DNA of 5,305 bases from an uncultured Fidelibacterota bacterium (GTDB lineage: Bacteria; Fidelibacterota; Marinisomatia; Marinisomatales; UBA8229), in assembly GCA_913054425.1 (NCBI GenBank), contig CAJXJG010000133.1, forward strand, positions 1 to 5,305, given 5' to 3'. The position numbers were made by a program, and so were the translations under genes. Below the pieces are notes generated by a model, which did no database searches, was not told where the DNA came from, and saw only the letters and a list, made by a program, of their open reading frames with translations. Numbering within the stretch: position 1 is the stretch's first letter; the number at the start of each line of letters is the position of its first letter. Below are positions 1-5,305 of this stretch, in pieces.

Positions 1-2453
1 CCTTTTTTCCACTCTTCTTCCAATAATTTAACAATCCGATCTCTTGTCAATTCTTTACCAGGCTCATGAAATCTCTGCAGGACGACGTGGATGATGTTTC
101 CAAATACTAGCTGAGGTTTACTGGCTGTTTGTGGAATGCCATCGATTCGTCCGAACCGATATTTCAAGGGGCATTGTTCATAGGTTTCGATGGCACTGGC
201 AGAGAGATACAGTCTCCCGTTGATGTTGGGCTCAAAATCCTGTTCTAATTCTTGAGCCAGCTCTTTTTCCCAATCGTTGGAGCCCAGTTCCAAATCATCA
301 CCATCTTCAGAATGATGTCTAACTTCCAGTGCGTTTGCCAAATCGTGCACTTTATCAAATTGCTCGCTGGCCATGGCTTTTTGTATTTTTTGTTCGTATT
401 TGATACGCAAATCTGAATATGATTTTTTGTTTGAATTGAAGTCCTGCATGACGGTTTCCTCCATGATATTTTCAGGTAATTCTTTGACAAATCTTGATGT
501 TGCTTTTCTAGGAGCTAACAAATATAATTGTTCTTTTGCTCGTGTAACTGCCACATAAAATAAGCGACGCTCTTCCTCGATATGATGATCTTTAGGGGTA
601 ATGTGGGACGATTTCTCATAGGACAACCATTCGTCAGGCGGACGTTCAATCATTACCCTTAATCTATAATTCAGAGGAAAACTTCCTGAGCGTAGAAGGG
701 GAAGAAATACAATAGGATACTCACCGCCTTTTACACTATGAATCGTTGATACTCTTACGCCATTGAGTAGTTTGTATTCTTCCGGTATAATGGTCTGTAG
801 TCCACCGGAAATTATAACAGCTTCCACATATATATTAAAAGCACTCAGTCCATGATCTCTTGGATTGCGTCTTGAAAAATTCTGGGCACGTTTTAGAAAA
901 TCACCCACGTTCAGCATTGCCAAGCGATCATCCAGGGTATAGCGGTGATAGTATTGTCTAAAAAGATGGGTCTTTACACAAATCTTCCAGACCATCTCAC
1001 CGGCAGATTGTTTCTGGATGATATTCTGGAAAAATTTAATATCATCCAGAAATTCCCTGAGCTGGGGGAATTCCTCAATGATTGTTTGGTCAGTGCCGAT
1101 CAGTGCGAGACGGGGAGTCTCATCCCGGCGCTGCCATTTATTGAAGATATTATGAGCTGTTTCCGCTCCACAACGGTTTTCAATCAGCCGAAATAAGGCA
1201 TTGTCCTGCAGTTTTCCGTCCGCAATTATCTGGCACCATGACACCAGGTCCAATACCGCCGGGATACTGAAATAATGTGGAATTCGTGCCTGAACAGGAA
1301 TCCCAGACTTTAGTAATGCTTCTGCAACAGCTTTTACCTGGGAGTGGGTTCGGCATAAAACGGCAATATCTTTATTATCATGGCCTTTATCAAGTAACTC
1401 TGAAATCCTATTGCTTAGAAATGCCAGTTGCTCATTTTTTTCACCCCAGATCAATTTCGGTTTGGGGCCAGCTTTACGAAATTTCGCGAATAAATGTGTA
1501 TCTTCTCTTTCTGTATTGTTTTTAATAGATGCATTAGCAAGATCCAGAATGGATTGAGTAGAACGAAAGTTATCCTCAAGCGCTATAGGTTCACCGCCAA
1601 ACCGTTTTTTGAATTCTGAAATATTATATGAATTAGCGCCTCTGAAACTGTATATGGTCTGATCTTCATCACCCACAACTGTGATCTGGCGGTGGTTTTG
1701 CGCAATAAGCCCGATGATCTCATTTAAGGCAAAATTATTGTCCTGGAATTCATCTATGATCACATGCTGATATTTTTCCTGAACTGCTTGTAATACAGTA
1801 TCATTTCCCTTGAGGAGATTATAGCCCAGAAGAATCATGTCGCCATAGTCCACCACTTTCATGTCCCGTTTCCATTGCTGGAATAAAGGAAAAATGCGCT
1901 TCAGGTCATTCATTTGGGCAGCAGTTTCAGGAGAAATTCCATTTTCCGTAATTCCGGGTGTTTTTTGTTTTTCAATATCTAAGAGTTCATCCCGGGACCG
2001 ATTGAAAAACGGAATAAAACTTTCTATGACAGCCCGCTGTGGATTTAATGGAAATTCGTCTGACTCAAAAGGACCAAGGTCATCAAAGCATTTCAGAAGC
2101 ATGTAGATTGCTTCGCTTTCTTCCAATAGGGATGGAAGCTGTTCTGTACTGAAATCGCGCAATAACTGGTAGCAGAAAGAATGAAATGTTCCTACTGTCA
2201 TAGCATGGGCAGATTTACCTACTTTTTTTAAAATACGCTCTTTTAATTCCCTGGCCGCTTTTTCTGTATAGGTAATCGTCAGAATAGTTGCAGGTTTTAC
2301 GTTGTAATGTTCAATGAGATATACAATTCGGTGCTCAAGCGTAAATGTTTTACCGGTTCCTGCACCGGCCAGGATCATCAAAGGGGAGGGTGGATGAATT
2401 ATTGCCCGTTTCTGGGCAGGAGTAGCTGAGATATCTCCCTGGTTATAATTCAT
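1..2453 (-). CDS. UvrD/Rep-like superfamily 1A DNA helicase with C-terminal PD-(D/E)XK (RecB/Cas4-type) nuclease domain, 3'-truncated by the window
   Basis: Seen: one uninterrupted frame of 817 codons runs from the ATG at 2453 to the left edge with no stop. Motifs in order: Q-motif TPAQ (residues 11-14), Walker A AGAGTGKT (29-36), motif Ia around 59-70, Ib TVGTFHSF (86-93), Walker B IIDEFQD (232-238), motif III VGDEDQTIYSFRGA (260-273), IV DNFRST (294-299), V VSTIHSVKGGEY (568-579) and VI RRLFYVAVTRAK (629-640). After an acidic linker (about 716-745) comes LSASAIETYEQCPLKYRF (750-767), then FGNIIH (784-789), the opening of a RecB-like nuclease fold. Known: such proteins are ATP-driven 3'-5' translocases in DNA repair, and the nuclease domain cuts unwound strands, as in AddAB/AdnAB. 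Inferred: a cytoplasmic repair helicase-nuclease. Cys761 could be the first ligand of an AddB/Cas4-type iron-sulfur cluster, but the remaining ligands and catalytic residues lie outside the window. Start choice: an in-frame TAA lies three codons upstream (2463-2465), so no longer start is possible; no clear Shine-Dalgarno is seen. Confidence 0.93.
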   Translation of the reverse strand, partial: MNYNQGDISATPAQKRAIIHPPSPLMILAGAGTGKTFTLEHRIVYLIEHYNVKPATILTITYTEKAARELKERILKKVGKSAHAMTVGTFHSFCYQLLRDFSTEQLPSLLEESEAIYMLLKCFDDLGPFESDEFPLNPQRAVIESFIPFFNRSRDELLDIEKQKTPGITENGISPETAAQMNDLKRIFPLFQQWKRDMKVVDYGDMILLGYNLLKGNDTVLQAVQEKYQHVIIDEFQDNNFALNEIIGLIAQNHRQITVVGDEDQTIYSFRGANSYNISEFKKRFGGEPIALEDNFRSTQSILDLANASIKNNTEREDTHLFAKFRKAGPKPKLIWGEKNEQLAFLSNRISELLDKGHDNKDIAVLCRTHSQVKAVAEALLKSGIPVQARIPHYFSIPAVLDLVSWCQIIADGKLQDNALFRLIENRCGAETAHNIFNKWQRRDETPRLALIGTDQTIIEEFPQLREFLDDIKFFQNIIQKQSAGEMVWKICVKTHLFRQYYHRYTLDDRLAMLNVGDFLKRAQNFSRRNPRDHGLSAFNIYVEAVIISGGLQTIIPEEYKLLNGVRVSTIHSVKGGEYPIVFLPLLRSGSFPLNYRLRVMIERPPDEWLSYEKSSHITPKDHHIEEERRLFYVAVTRAKEQLYLLAPRKATSRFVKELPENIMEETVMQDFNSNKKSYSDLRIKYEQKIQKAMASEQFDKVHDLANALEVRHHSEDGDDLELGSNDWEKELAQELEQDFEPNINGRLYLSASAIETYEQCPLKYRFGRIDGIPQTASKPQLVFGNIIHVVLQRFHEPGKELTRDRIVKLLEEEWKK

Positions 2454-2480
2454 AGGTGGAAATTAGACACAAGGCAGGAA

Positions 2481-2509
2481 ATTATAGAATGAAGAAAATT
2501 GAAGATGAA
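2481..2509 (-). promoter_or_regulatory. Candidate housekeeping promoter for the helicase gene
   Basis: On the minus strand a perfect TATAAT lies at 2486-2481. Seventeen bases upstream is TTCATC (2509-2504), a poor -35 match. Transcription would begin near 2474, giving a leader of about 20 bases to the ATG at 2453. The perfect -10 and sensible position support it; the weak -35 and the AT-rich surroundings lower certainty. Confidence 0.45.
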
Positions 2510-2553
2510 CTGTTTTTTGATTATTTTTCTATTTCCAAAGTGTAGATTTATTT

Positions 2554-2580
2554 TTAACCTTTTATCCATTACTGCGTCAA
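2554..2580 (+). promoter_or_regulatory. Candidate ECF-type (self-regulated) promoter of the sigma operon
   Basis: TTAACC (2554-2559) contains the AAC typical of ECF -35 elements, and CGTC (2575-2578) is a typical ECF -10 core. Sixteen bases separate AAC (2556-2558) from CGTC, the spacing known for ECF promoters such as those of SigW-like sigmas. This suggests the sigma factor encoded next activates its own operon. Caveat: transcription would start about 2585, within or next to the only Shine-Dalgarno-like sequence (AGGA 2583-2586), giving a leader of roughly 10 bases. The call is therefore tentative. Confidence 0.4.
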
Positions 2581-2595
2581 ATAGGATAATTATGT

Positions 2596-3129
2596 ATGAA
2601 AAAAGATAATGAACTTATTCAGAACTTTCAAAATGGCAGTCAAACTGCGTTTAATGAACTGGTTAAAAAACACATGGACACTGTTTACGGTTTCTTCCTC
2701 AAATTTACGAATGATCCCATGGAGGCAGAAGACCTTACCCAGAATGTATTTATTAAACTCTATAAATCTCTTAAGAAATTCCGTTTTGAGGCAGAATTTA
2801 AAACCTATCTCTATCGCATTAATTTCAATACAGCTTATTCATTTATTCAAAGAAATCGCTGGAGGGGTTTACTCCACCTTGATGAGGTACCGGATCCGGG
2901 AGAAAGAGATAATAGTATTGAAAAAGAATGGACAAAAACAGATTTATGGAATTGTGTATCAAGGCTTCCAAAGCAACAGCGGTTGATAGTAATGATGAGA
3001 ATATCACAGGAGTTACCGTATAAATATATTGGCGCCCTACTTAAGATAAGTGAAAATACTGCCAAAGTGAACTATCATCACGGAATTCAACAATTAAAAA
3101 AGTGGCTTGGAAATTTCAATGAATTTTGA
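2596..3129 (+). CDS. ECF (group 4) RNA polymerase sigma factor
   Basis: Seen: 177 residues, a usual length for ECF sigmas. Region 2 spans about 13-88, with DLTQNVFIKLYKSLKKF (46-62) matching the core-binding helix of region 2.2 and FKTYLYRI (68-75) beginning the -10-recognition part. A charged linker (95-118) follows, then region 4 (about 121-172) with RLPKQQR (123-129) and a helix-turn-helix around PYKYIGALLKISENTAKV (141-158). No extra C-terminal domain is present. Known: such sigmas direct RNA polymerase to stress promoters and are held inactive by a membrane anti-sigma encoded next door. Inferred: it drives this operon and perhaps other envelope genes. The next gene overlaps its end by 11 bases. 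Start: ATG at 2596 with AGGA nine bases upstream; an out-of-frame ATG at 2592 opens only a five-codon frame. The subgroup and exact signal cannot be read from sequence. Confidence 0.93.
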   Translation: MKKDNELIQNFQNGSQTAFNELVKKHMDTVYGFFLKFTNDPMEAEDLTQNVFIKLYKSLKKFRFEAEFKTYLYRINFNTAYSFIQRNRWRGLLHLDEVPDPGERDNSIEKEWTKTDLWNCVSRLPKQQRLIVMMRISQELPYKYIGALLKISENTAKVNYHHGIQQLKKWLGNFNEF

Positions 3130-3499
3130 ACAAAAAATAAAACAAATTATGACTGAATCTGATTTAATTAATGATAAAAATAAATTCATTGATGCATTAC
3201 ATTTACAAAGAGAAAAGAATATGCTAAAACACCACCGATTTATTTCCGGACTTTCCATGAGTCTCGTTATCCTTTTTGTGGCTGTATCCTCATTCACACA
3301 ACTTGATAAAGGTTCAGATCCCTGGCTTGATGATAATTTAACCGCTGCAGTTCAGGAAGATGATGAGGAATTGGAAAATTATTTAGCAGACTTATCAGTA
3401 ATGCTGGTGGATGCCAGTGATGATATCTGGGAAACAGTGAAATTTTTAGATGAAATGAATTTTGATATAATTAACCAAATAAAGGAGAATACAAAATGA
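3119..3499 (+). CDS. Small single-pass membrane protein, probable anti-sigma factor for the preceding ECF sigma
   Basis: Seen: 126 residues. A charged N-terminal part of about 40 residues ends in basic KHHR (37-40), followed by one hydrophobic segment (about 41-60), then an acidic C-terminal part with EDDEELE (80-86) and several Asp/Glu to residue 116. The basic N-side flank predicts N-terminus in the cytoplasm and the acidic domain in the periplasm. There is no cysteine and no HxxxCxxC zinc anti-sigma motif, so family membership is inferred from position and topology. The short cytoplasmic part resembles CnrY-type anti-sigmas, which grip their sigma with about 45 residues. The frame could begin at TTG 3107, but ATG 3119 is preferred. 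It overlaps the sigma stop by 11 bases and lacks a strong Shine-Dalgarno, suggesting translational coupling. Its stop TGA shares ATGA with the next start. Alternative: a membrane protein without anti-sigma activity. Confidence 0.7.
   Translation: MNFEQKIKQIMTESDLINDKNKFIDALHLQREKNMLKHHRFISGLSMSLVILFVAVSSFTQLDKGSDPWLDDNLTAAVQEDDEELENYLADLSVMLVDASDDIWETVKFLDEMNFDIINQIKENTK
3481..3488 (+). promoter_or_regulatory. Strong ribosome binding site for the Spy/CpxP-like gene
   Basis: AAAGGAGA, with AGGAG at 3483-3487, lies eight bases before the ATG at 3496 and inside the end of the preceding coding region. It fixes that start and should allow initiation independent of the upstream gene. Confidence 0.8.
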
Positions 3500-4002
3500 A
3501 GCAGATCATTTTATTAATTATTGGAGCTGTGCTCATATCAAACACTATAGCTCAGGAAGATATAAAGAAAGATAAACGTTCTGAAAAAATGGAAATGATG
3601 GTATTGTGGAGACTCACAGAATATTTAAAACTAACCCCAGAACAAGCGGAGAAATTTTTTCCCCGAATGCGGAGTCATAAGGAATTATTGGCTGAGATTC
3701 AAAAAGAACACAAACAATTAATGGAATCTATGCATGAAAAGATCGAAAGGGGAGATGAAATCAAAAATAAAGAGATAAAATCTCAATTGAAAACAATTGC
3801 TGAACTTGAAAACAAGAAACTCGAGCTTCAGGAAAAATTCATCCTTGATCTGGAGGGTGTTCTAAATAATACTCAGAGAGCAAAACTAATTGGATTTGAT
3901 CGCCGTTTTCGTGGGGAAGTCAAAGAACAGATTAAAGATCATCGGAAGATGAAGAGACGATCCCATGAAAAACGTGGACGAAAAAAAGGTTTTTGGAATT
4001 AA
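3496..4002 (+). CDS. Spy/CpxP-like periplasmic protein
   Basis: Seen: 168 residues. A signal peptide (lysine at 2, hydrophobic 4-18) has a probable cut after Ala19 (TIA|QE). The mature part is almost entirely charged and helical, with LTPEQ (46-50), a long helix run (about 58-120) and a degenerate second motif LNNTQ (123-127). This matches the paired LTxxQ layout of the Spy/CpxP/CnrX group. The tail (136-164) is strongly basic, rich in Arg/Lys/His. Known: members are periplasmic chaperones or sensors (Spy, CpxP, the metal sensor CnrX, ZraP). Inferred: either the stress sensor that acts on the membrane anti-sigma or a chaperone produced by the pathway. It overlaps the preceding gene by four bases (ATGA) and is followed 14 bases later by the lipoprotein gene. 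No metal-binding set can be assigned with confidence. Family assignment is by motif and architecture, since these proteins diverge strongly. Confidence 0.75.
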   Translation: MKQIILLIIGAVLISNTIAQEDIKKDKRSEKMEMMVLWRLTEYLKLTPEQAEKFFPRMRSHKELLAEIQKEHKQLMESMHEKIERGDEIKNKEIKSQLKTIAELENKKLELQEKFILDLEGVLNNTQRAKLIGFDRRFRGEVKEQIKDHRKMKRRSHEKRGRKKGFWN

Positions 4003-4004
4003 AC

Positions 4005-4009
4005 AGGAG
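4005..4009 (+). promoter_or_regulatory. Ribosome binding site that decides the lipoprotein start
   Basis: AGGAG lies seven bases before ATG 4017 in the gap after the preceding stop codon (4000-4002). A TTG at 3993 is in the same frame but lies upstream of this site, and starting there would add eight charged residues before the signal peptide. ATG 4017 is therefore the start. Confidence 0.8.
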
Positions 4010-4016
4010 AAAAAAA

Positions 4017-5039
4017 ATGAAACAATTAATTACAACATTAATAATCACAAGTATTTTCTTCATTGGTTGTGAAGATCAAAATAACGATTTTAATGTACAG
4101 CAAGAGAATTATTCTGATAGGGAATCAGAACTGTCATCCCTGATAGAGGACGATGATGCTTTAGGGCTTGAAGGACTGGATGACGGAGGTGAAGCAGATG
4201 ATGAATACACTGCGGACAGTCTTGAATCAGCAGGGAAAATCAAATTGGGGAAGGTGATGGAAGTATTTCATCCTGACAACGGGTACATTTATCGTTTTGG
4301 ACGGAAAATTAACTCCGTATCCAAGACGATTATTTATTCACATGAGGAAGACTTCTCCATTGCCGACATTACCCGTACAATTTCCGGACATTTTATCTGT
4401 GTTGTCATTGACACTGCCACAGCAGATACAAATAAAACTGAGAAACCATTTGCCAGTGAATTTCATCGCATGGTACGCTTTGTGGAAGGTGATAGTACAG
4501 ATACCAATGGCCGTCGCTGGAGAGTAGATGCCTTTACCTTGGGAATCGGAAGTACAGATGAAACAGTCGCCATTACAAAACTTGAATACTTCACGATGAA
4601 TTCAACAGGCATGTGGGAATCAGGATTTGTTATGACAGGTGATGATGCTGAAACAACATGGGTACCCAGGGATTCAATACCCACGTTTTATAAAGGAGAC
4701 TCAGTAAAGGTGGAAGTTAGCGTGATAAATAATAATGACCCGGTTTTTGATTATAAAAGCGGAGAAGGAGTTGTGATGCATTACGGGCGTCACCGTTATT
4801 ACAAAGCCCGAAAAAAAATGTACGACAATCTTGAGCCCGATGGAAACAATCCAATATATGATAATATATTTACCAAAATATGGAAAGTACATGGACCTGG
4901 ATATTATTTCAATAATGAACAAAAACCAAGCCGTCTCTTCCGCGCTTTTTTTGACGTAATAGATTTTGGTACGCTGTTCGATACTGAAGAAGACGTTCAC
5001 ACAGCAGTATGGGCCTTACCGTACAGGGTTATACGCTAA
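4017..5039 (+). CDS. Hypothetical outer-envelope lipoprotein, family not recognised
   Basis: Seen: 340 residues. A lipoprotein signal peptide has basic K2, hydrophobic 4-16 and lipobox FIGC with lipidated Cys18. The mature N-terminus (CEDQNND) is followed by a strongly acidic, probably disordered tether (about 34-70) with EDDD and LDDGGEADDE. The rest (about 75-340) is mixed strand-like sequence rich in aromatic and charged residues, without recognisable catalytic motifs or tandem repeats. The C-terminal part contains YGRHRYYKARKKMYDN and ends with WALPYRVIR. Known: a lipobox cysteine is modified and anchored to a membrane; Asp at +2 retains lipoproteins in the inner membrane of Enterobacteria, but here +2 is Glu and that rule may not hold. 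Acidic residues just after Cys act as a surface-export signal in Bacteroidota. Inferred: the terminal output of the sigma operon, or a further sensor component at the outer membrane. It is the last gene before the terminator. Function unknown. Confidence 0.85.
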   Translation: MKQLITTLIITSIFFIGCEDQNNDFNVQQENYSDRESELSSLIEDDDALGLEGLDDGGEADDEYTADSLESAGKIKLGKVMEVFHPDNGYIYRFGRKINSVSKTIIYSHEEDFSIADITRTISGHFICVVIDTATADTNKTEKPFASEFHRMVRFVEGDSTDTNGRRWRVDAFTLGIGSTDETVAITKLEYFTMNSTGMWESGFVMTGDDAETTWVPRDSIPTFYKGDSVKVEVSVINNNDPVFDYKSGEGVVMHYGRHRYYKARKKMYDNLEPDGNNPIYDNIFTKIWKVHGPGYYFNNEQKPSRLFRAFFDVIDFGTLFDTEEDVHTAVWALPYRVIR

Positions 5040-5065
5040 TAAAAGCAAAATATATTGCTTTATTA
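5037..5065 (+). repeat. AT-rich hairpin overlapping the lipoprotein stop codon
   Basis: AAAGCAA (5042-5048) pairs with TTGCTTT (5055-5061) around a six-base loop. After one bulged A at 5041 the stem extends by TAAT (5037-5040) with ATTA (5062-5065). The lower stem includes the TAA stop. It has no U-tract of its own and sits directly before the terminator, so it may protect the mRNA 3' end or assist termination. Confidence 0.6.
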
Positions 5066-5103
5066 AAAAAGCCCTTCATTCAACTTGAGTGTCGGGCTTT
5101 TTT
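5065..5103 (+). terminator. Intrinsic terminator of the sigma operon, potentially bidirectional
   Basis: AAAAAAGCCC (5065-5074) pairs with GGGCTTTTTT (5094-5103). Inside, after a two-by-two internal loop, CATTC (5077-5081) pairs with GAGTG (5087-5091, one G-U) around a five-base loop. The T-run at 5098-5103 completes a standard rho-independent terminator. The A-run on the left would serve a transcript from the other strand. Confidence 0.85.
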
Positions 5104-5110
5104 CATATCC

Positions 5111-5166
5111 TGCCATTTTGCCAAAAATTTATTCATTCTATGACAGAGAAATTGTCAATTTGCCAT
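5111..5166 (+). repeat. Repeated TTTGCCA elements and a TGACA/TGTCA inverted repeat, possible operator sites
   Basis: TTTGCCA occurs at 5117-5123 and 5159-5165, 42 bases apart (about four helical turns). TGCCAT occurs at 5111-5116 and 5161-5166. Between them, TGACA (5141-5145) and TGTCA (5153-5157) form an inverted repeat with a seven-base spacer, a typical dimer-binding shape. They lie about 60-110 bases upstream of the expected transcript start of the next gene, suitable for an activator. The short lengths in AT-rich DNA leave chance possible. Confidence 0.35.
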
Positions 5167-5195
5167 AGATAGTTACCAAATTCAGTATATTTTAC

Positions 5196-5224
5196 TTTGG
5201 CACAGTTCATGAGTATTTGATACT
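5196..5224 (+). promoter_or_regulatory. Candidate promoter of the right-edge gene: sigma-54-like, or alternatively sigma-70-like
   Basis: TTTGGCAC (5196-5203) matches the -24 box TGGCAC of sigma-54 promoters. Ten bases after its GG (5199-5200) comes GA (5211-5212) where GC is expected, with ATGA in place of TTGC, so the -12 box is imperfect. A start at about 5223 would leave the ribosome binding site inside an 18-base leader. The same DNA read as sigma-70 gives -35 TTGGCA (5197-5202), a 16-base spacer and -10 GATACT (5219-5224), but transcription would then begin at the ribosome binding site itself. The sequence alone does not settle this. Confidence 0.45.
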
Positions 5225-5241
5225 AAAAGAAAGGACAAATC

Positions 5242-5305
5242 ATGAACCAGCAACAAACAATGAATCCTGAGAACGGAATTAATGCCTTAGAAACCTACGG
5301 AATAG
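5242..5305 (+). CDS. Start of an unidentified protein, truncated at the right edge
   Basis: Seen: ATG at 5242 preceded by AAAGGA (5230-5235) with six bases of spacing, then 21 open codons to the window end. The residues begin MNQQQTMNPENGIN and continue ALETYGI. There is no signal peptide or early hydrophobic segment, so a cytoplasmic N-terminus is likely. A second in-frame ATG (5260) exists but has no ribosome binding site. The gene has its own upstream region behind the terminator of the sigma operon and is probably a separate transcription unit. Too little is visible to name a family; the upstream region hints at specific regulation. Confidence 0.7.
   Translation, partial: MNQQQTMNPENGINALETYGI

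Noticed and set aside
245..2106. Several open frames of about 80 codons within the helicase region (245-490 minus; 373-558, 945-1196, 1277-1525 and 1861-2106 plus)
   Set aside because: They lie in other frames of the continuous helicase frame, which carries every expected motif; they lack ribosome binding sites and show no recognisable protein features.
2454..2595. Possible riboswitch or small RNA in the divergent intergenic region
   Set aside because: The region is AT-rich with no substantial stem-loops and too short once promoters are allowed for.
3107..3118. TTG at 3107 as the anti-sigma start
   Set aside because: It adds only four residues and has no better ribosome binding site than ATG 3119, so the ATG is preferred, though not proven.
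2609..3297. Open frames overlapping the sigma and anti-sigma genes (2609-2986 plus; 2847-3065 and 3094-3297 minus)
   Set aside because: Shadows of the real genes: low-complexity translations without family features or start signals.
3993..4016. TTG at 3993 as the lipoprotein start
   Set aside because: It would place eight mostly charged residues before the signal peptide and lies upstream of the AGGAG at 4005-4009; ATG 4017 gives a normal lipoprotein signal.
4297..5000. Open frames overlapping the lipoprotein gene (4297-4527 plus; 4463-4684 and 4701-5000 minus)
   Set aside because: They lie within a well-supported lipoprotein coding region with its own ribosome binding site and have no independent support.
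1..5305. CRISPR array, insertion sequence, phage or toxin-antitoxin signatures
   Set aside because: No regularly spaced repeats, transposase motifs, terminal inverted repeats or small paired genes were found; coding style looks uniform through the window.

Overview
The window reads as chromosomal DNA from a moderately AT-rich, diderm (Gram-negative) bacterium. The genes for a lipobox lipoprotein, a signal-peptide Spy/CpxP-like protein and an ECF sigma factor with a membrane partner imply an outer membrane and a periplasm. The style (weak or short leaders, UvrD-type helicase with a C-terminal nuclease domain, ECF/Spy-like operon, acidic lipoprotein) suggests the Fibrobacterota-Chlorobiota-Bacteroidota neighbourhood (for example Neomarinimicrobiota, Calditrichota or Bacteroidota). 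This is a judgement of style, not a database match. No tRNA, rRNA, CRISPR array, insertion sequence or prophage signature was seen.

Layout: (1) Positions 1-2453, minus strand: the first 817 codons of a large superfamily 1A (UvrD/Rep-like) helicase with all helicase motifs. It continues into a RecB/Cas4-like PD-(D/E)XK nuclease domain that runs off the left edge. (2) 2454-2595: a divergent intergenic region with a TATAAT-type promoter toward the helicase and an ECF-type candidate promoter (AAC-N16-CGTC) toward the sigma gene. (3) 2596-5039, plus strand: a compact four-gene operon: ECF sigma factor, small single-pass membrane protein (probable anti-sigma factor), Spy/CpxP-like periplasmic protein, and an unrecognised 340-residue lipoprotein. 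The first three genes overlap and the fourth starts 14 bases after the third. (4) 5037-5103: two tandem hairpins, the second a good intrinsic terminator. (5) 5104-5241: a regulatory region with repeats and a sigma-54-like or sigma-70-like promoter, ahead of (6) the first 21 codons of an unidentified gene that leaves the right edge.

How the genes may work together: the sigma/anti-sigma/Spy-like set resembles envelope-stress or metal-sensing ECF modules such as CnrYXH, where a periplasmic Spy-fold protein controls release of an ECF sigma by a short membrane anti-sigma. The appended lipoprotein would be an output or a further sensor part. The helicase-nuclease is an independent DNA-repair-type gene read in the opposite direction. 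The operon and its appended lipoprotein are the part of the window most worth following up.
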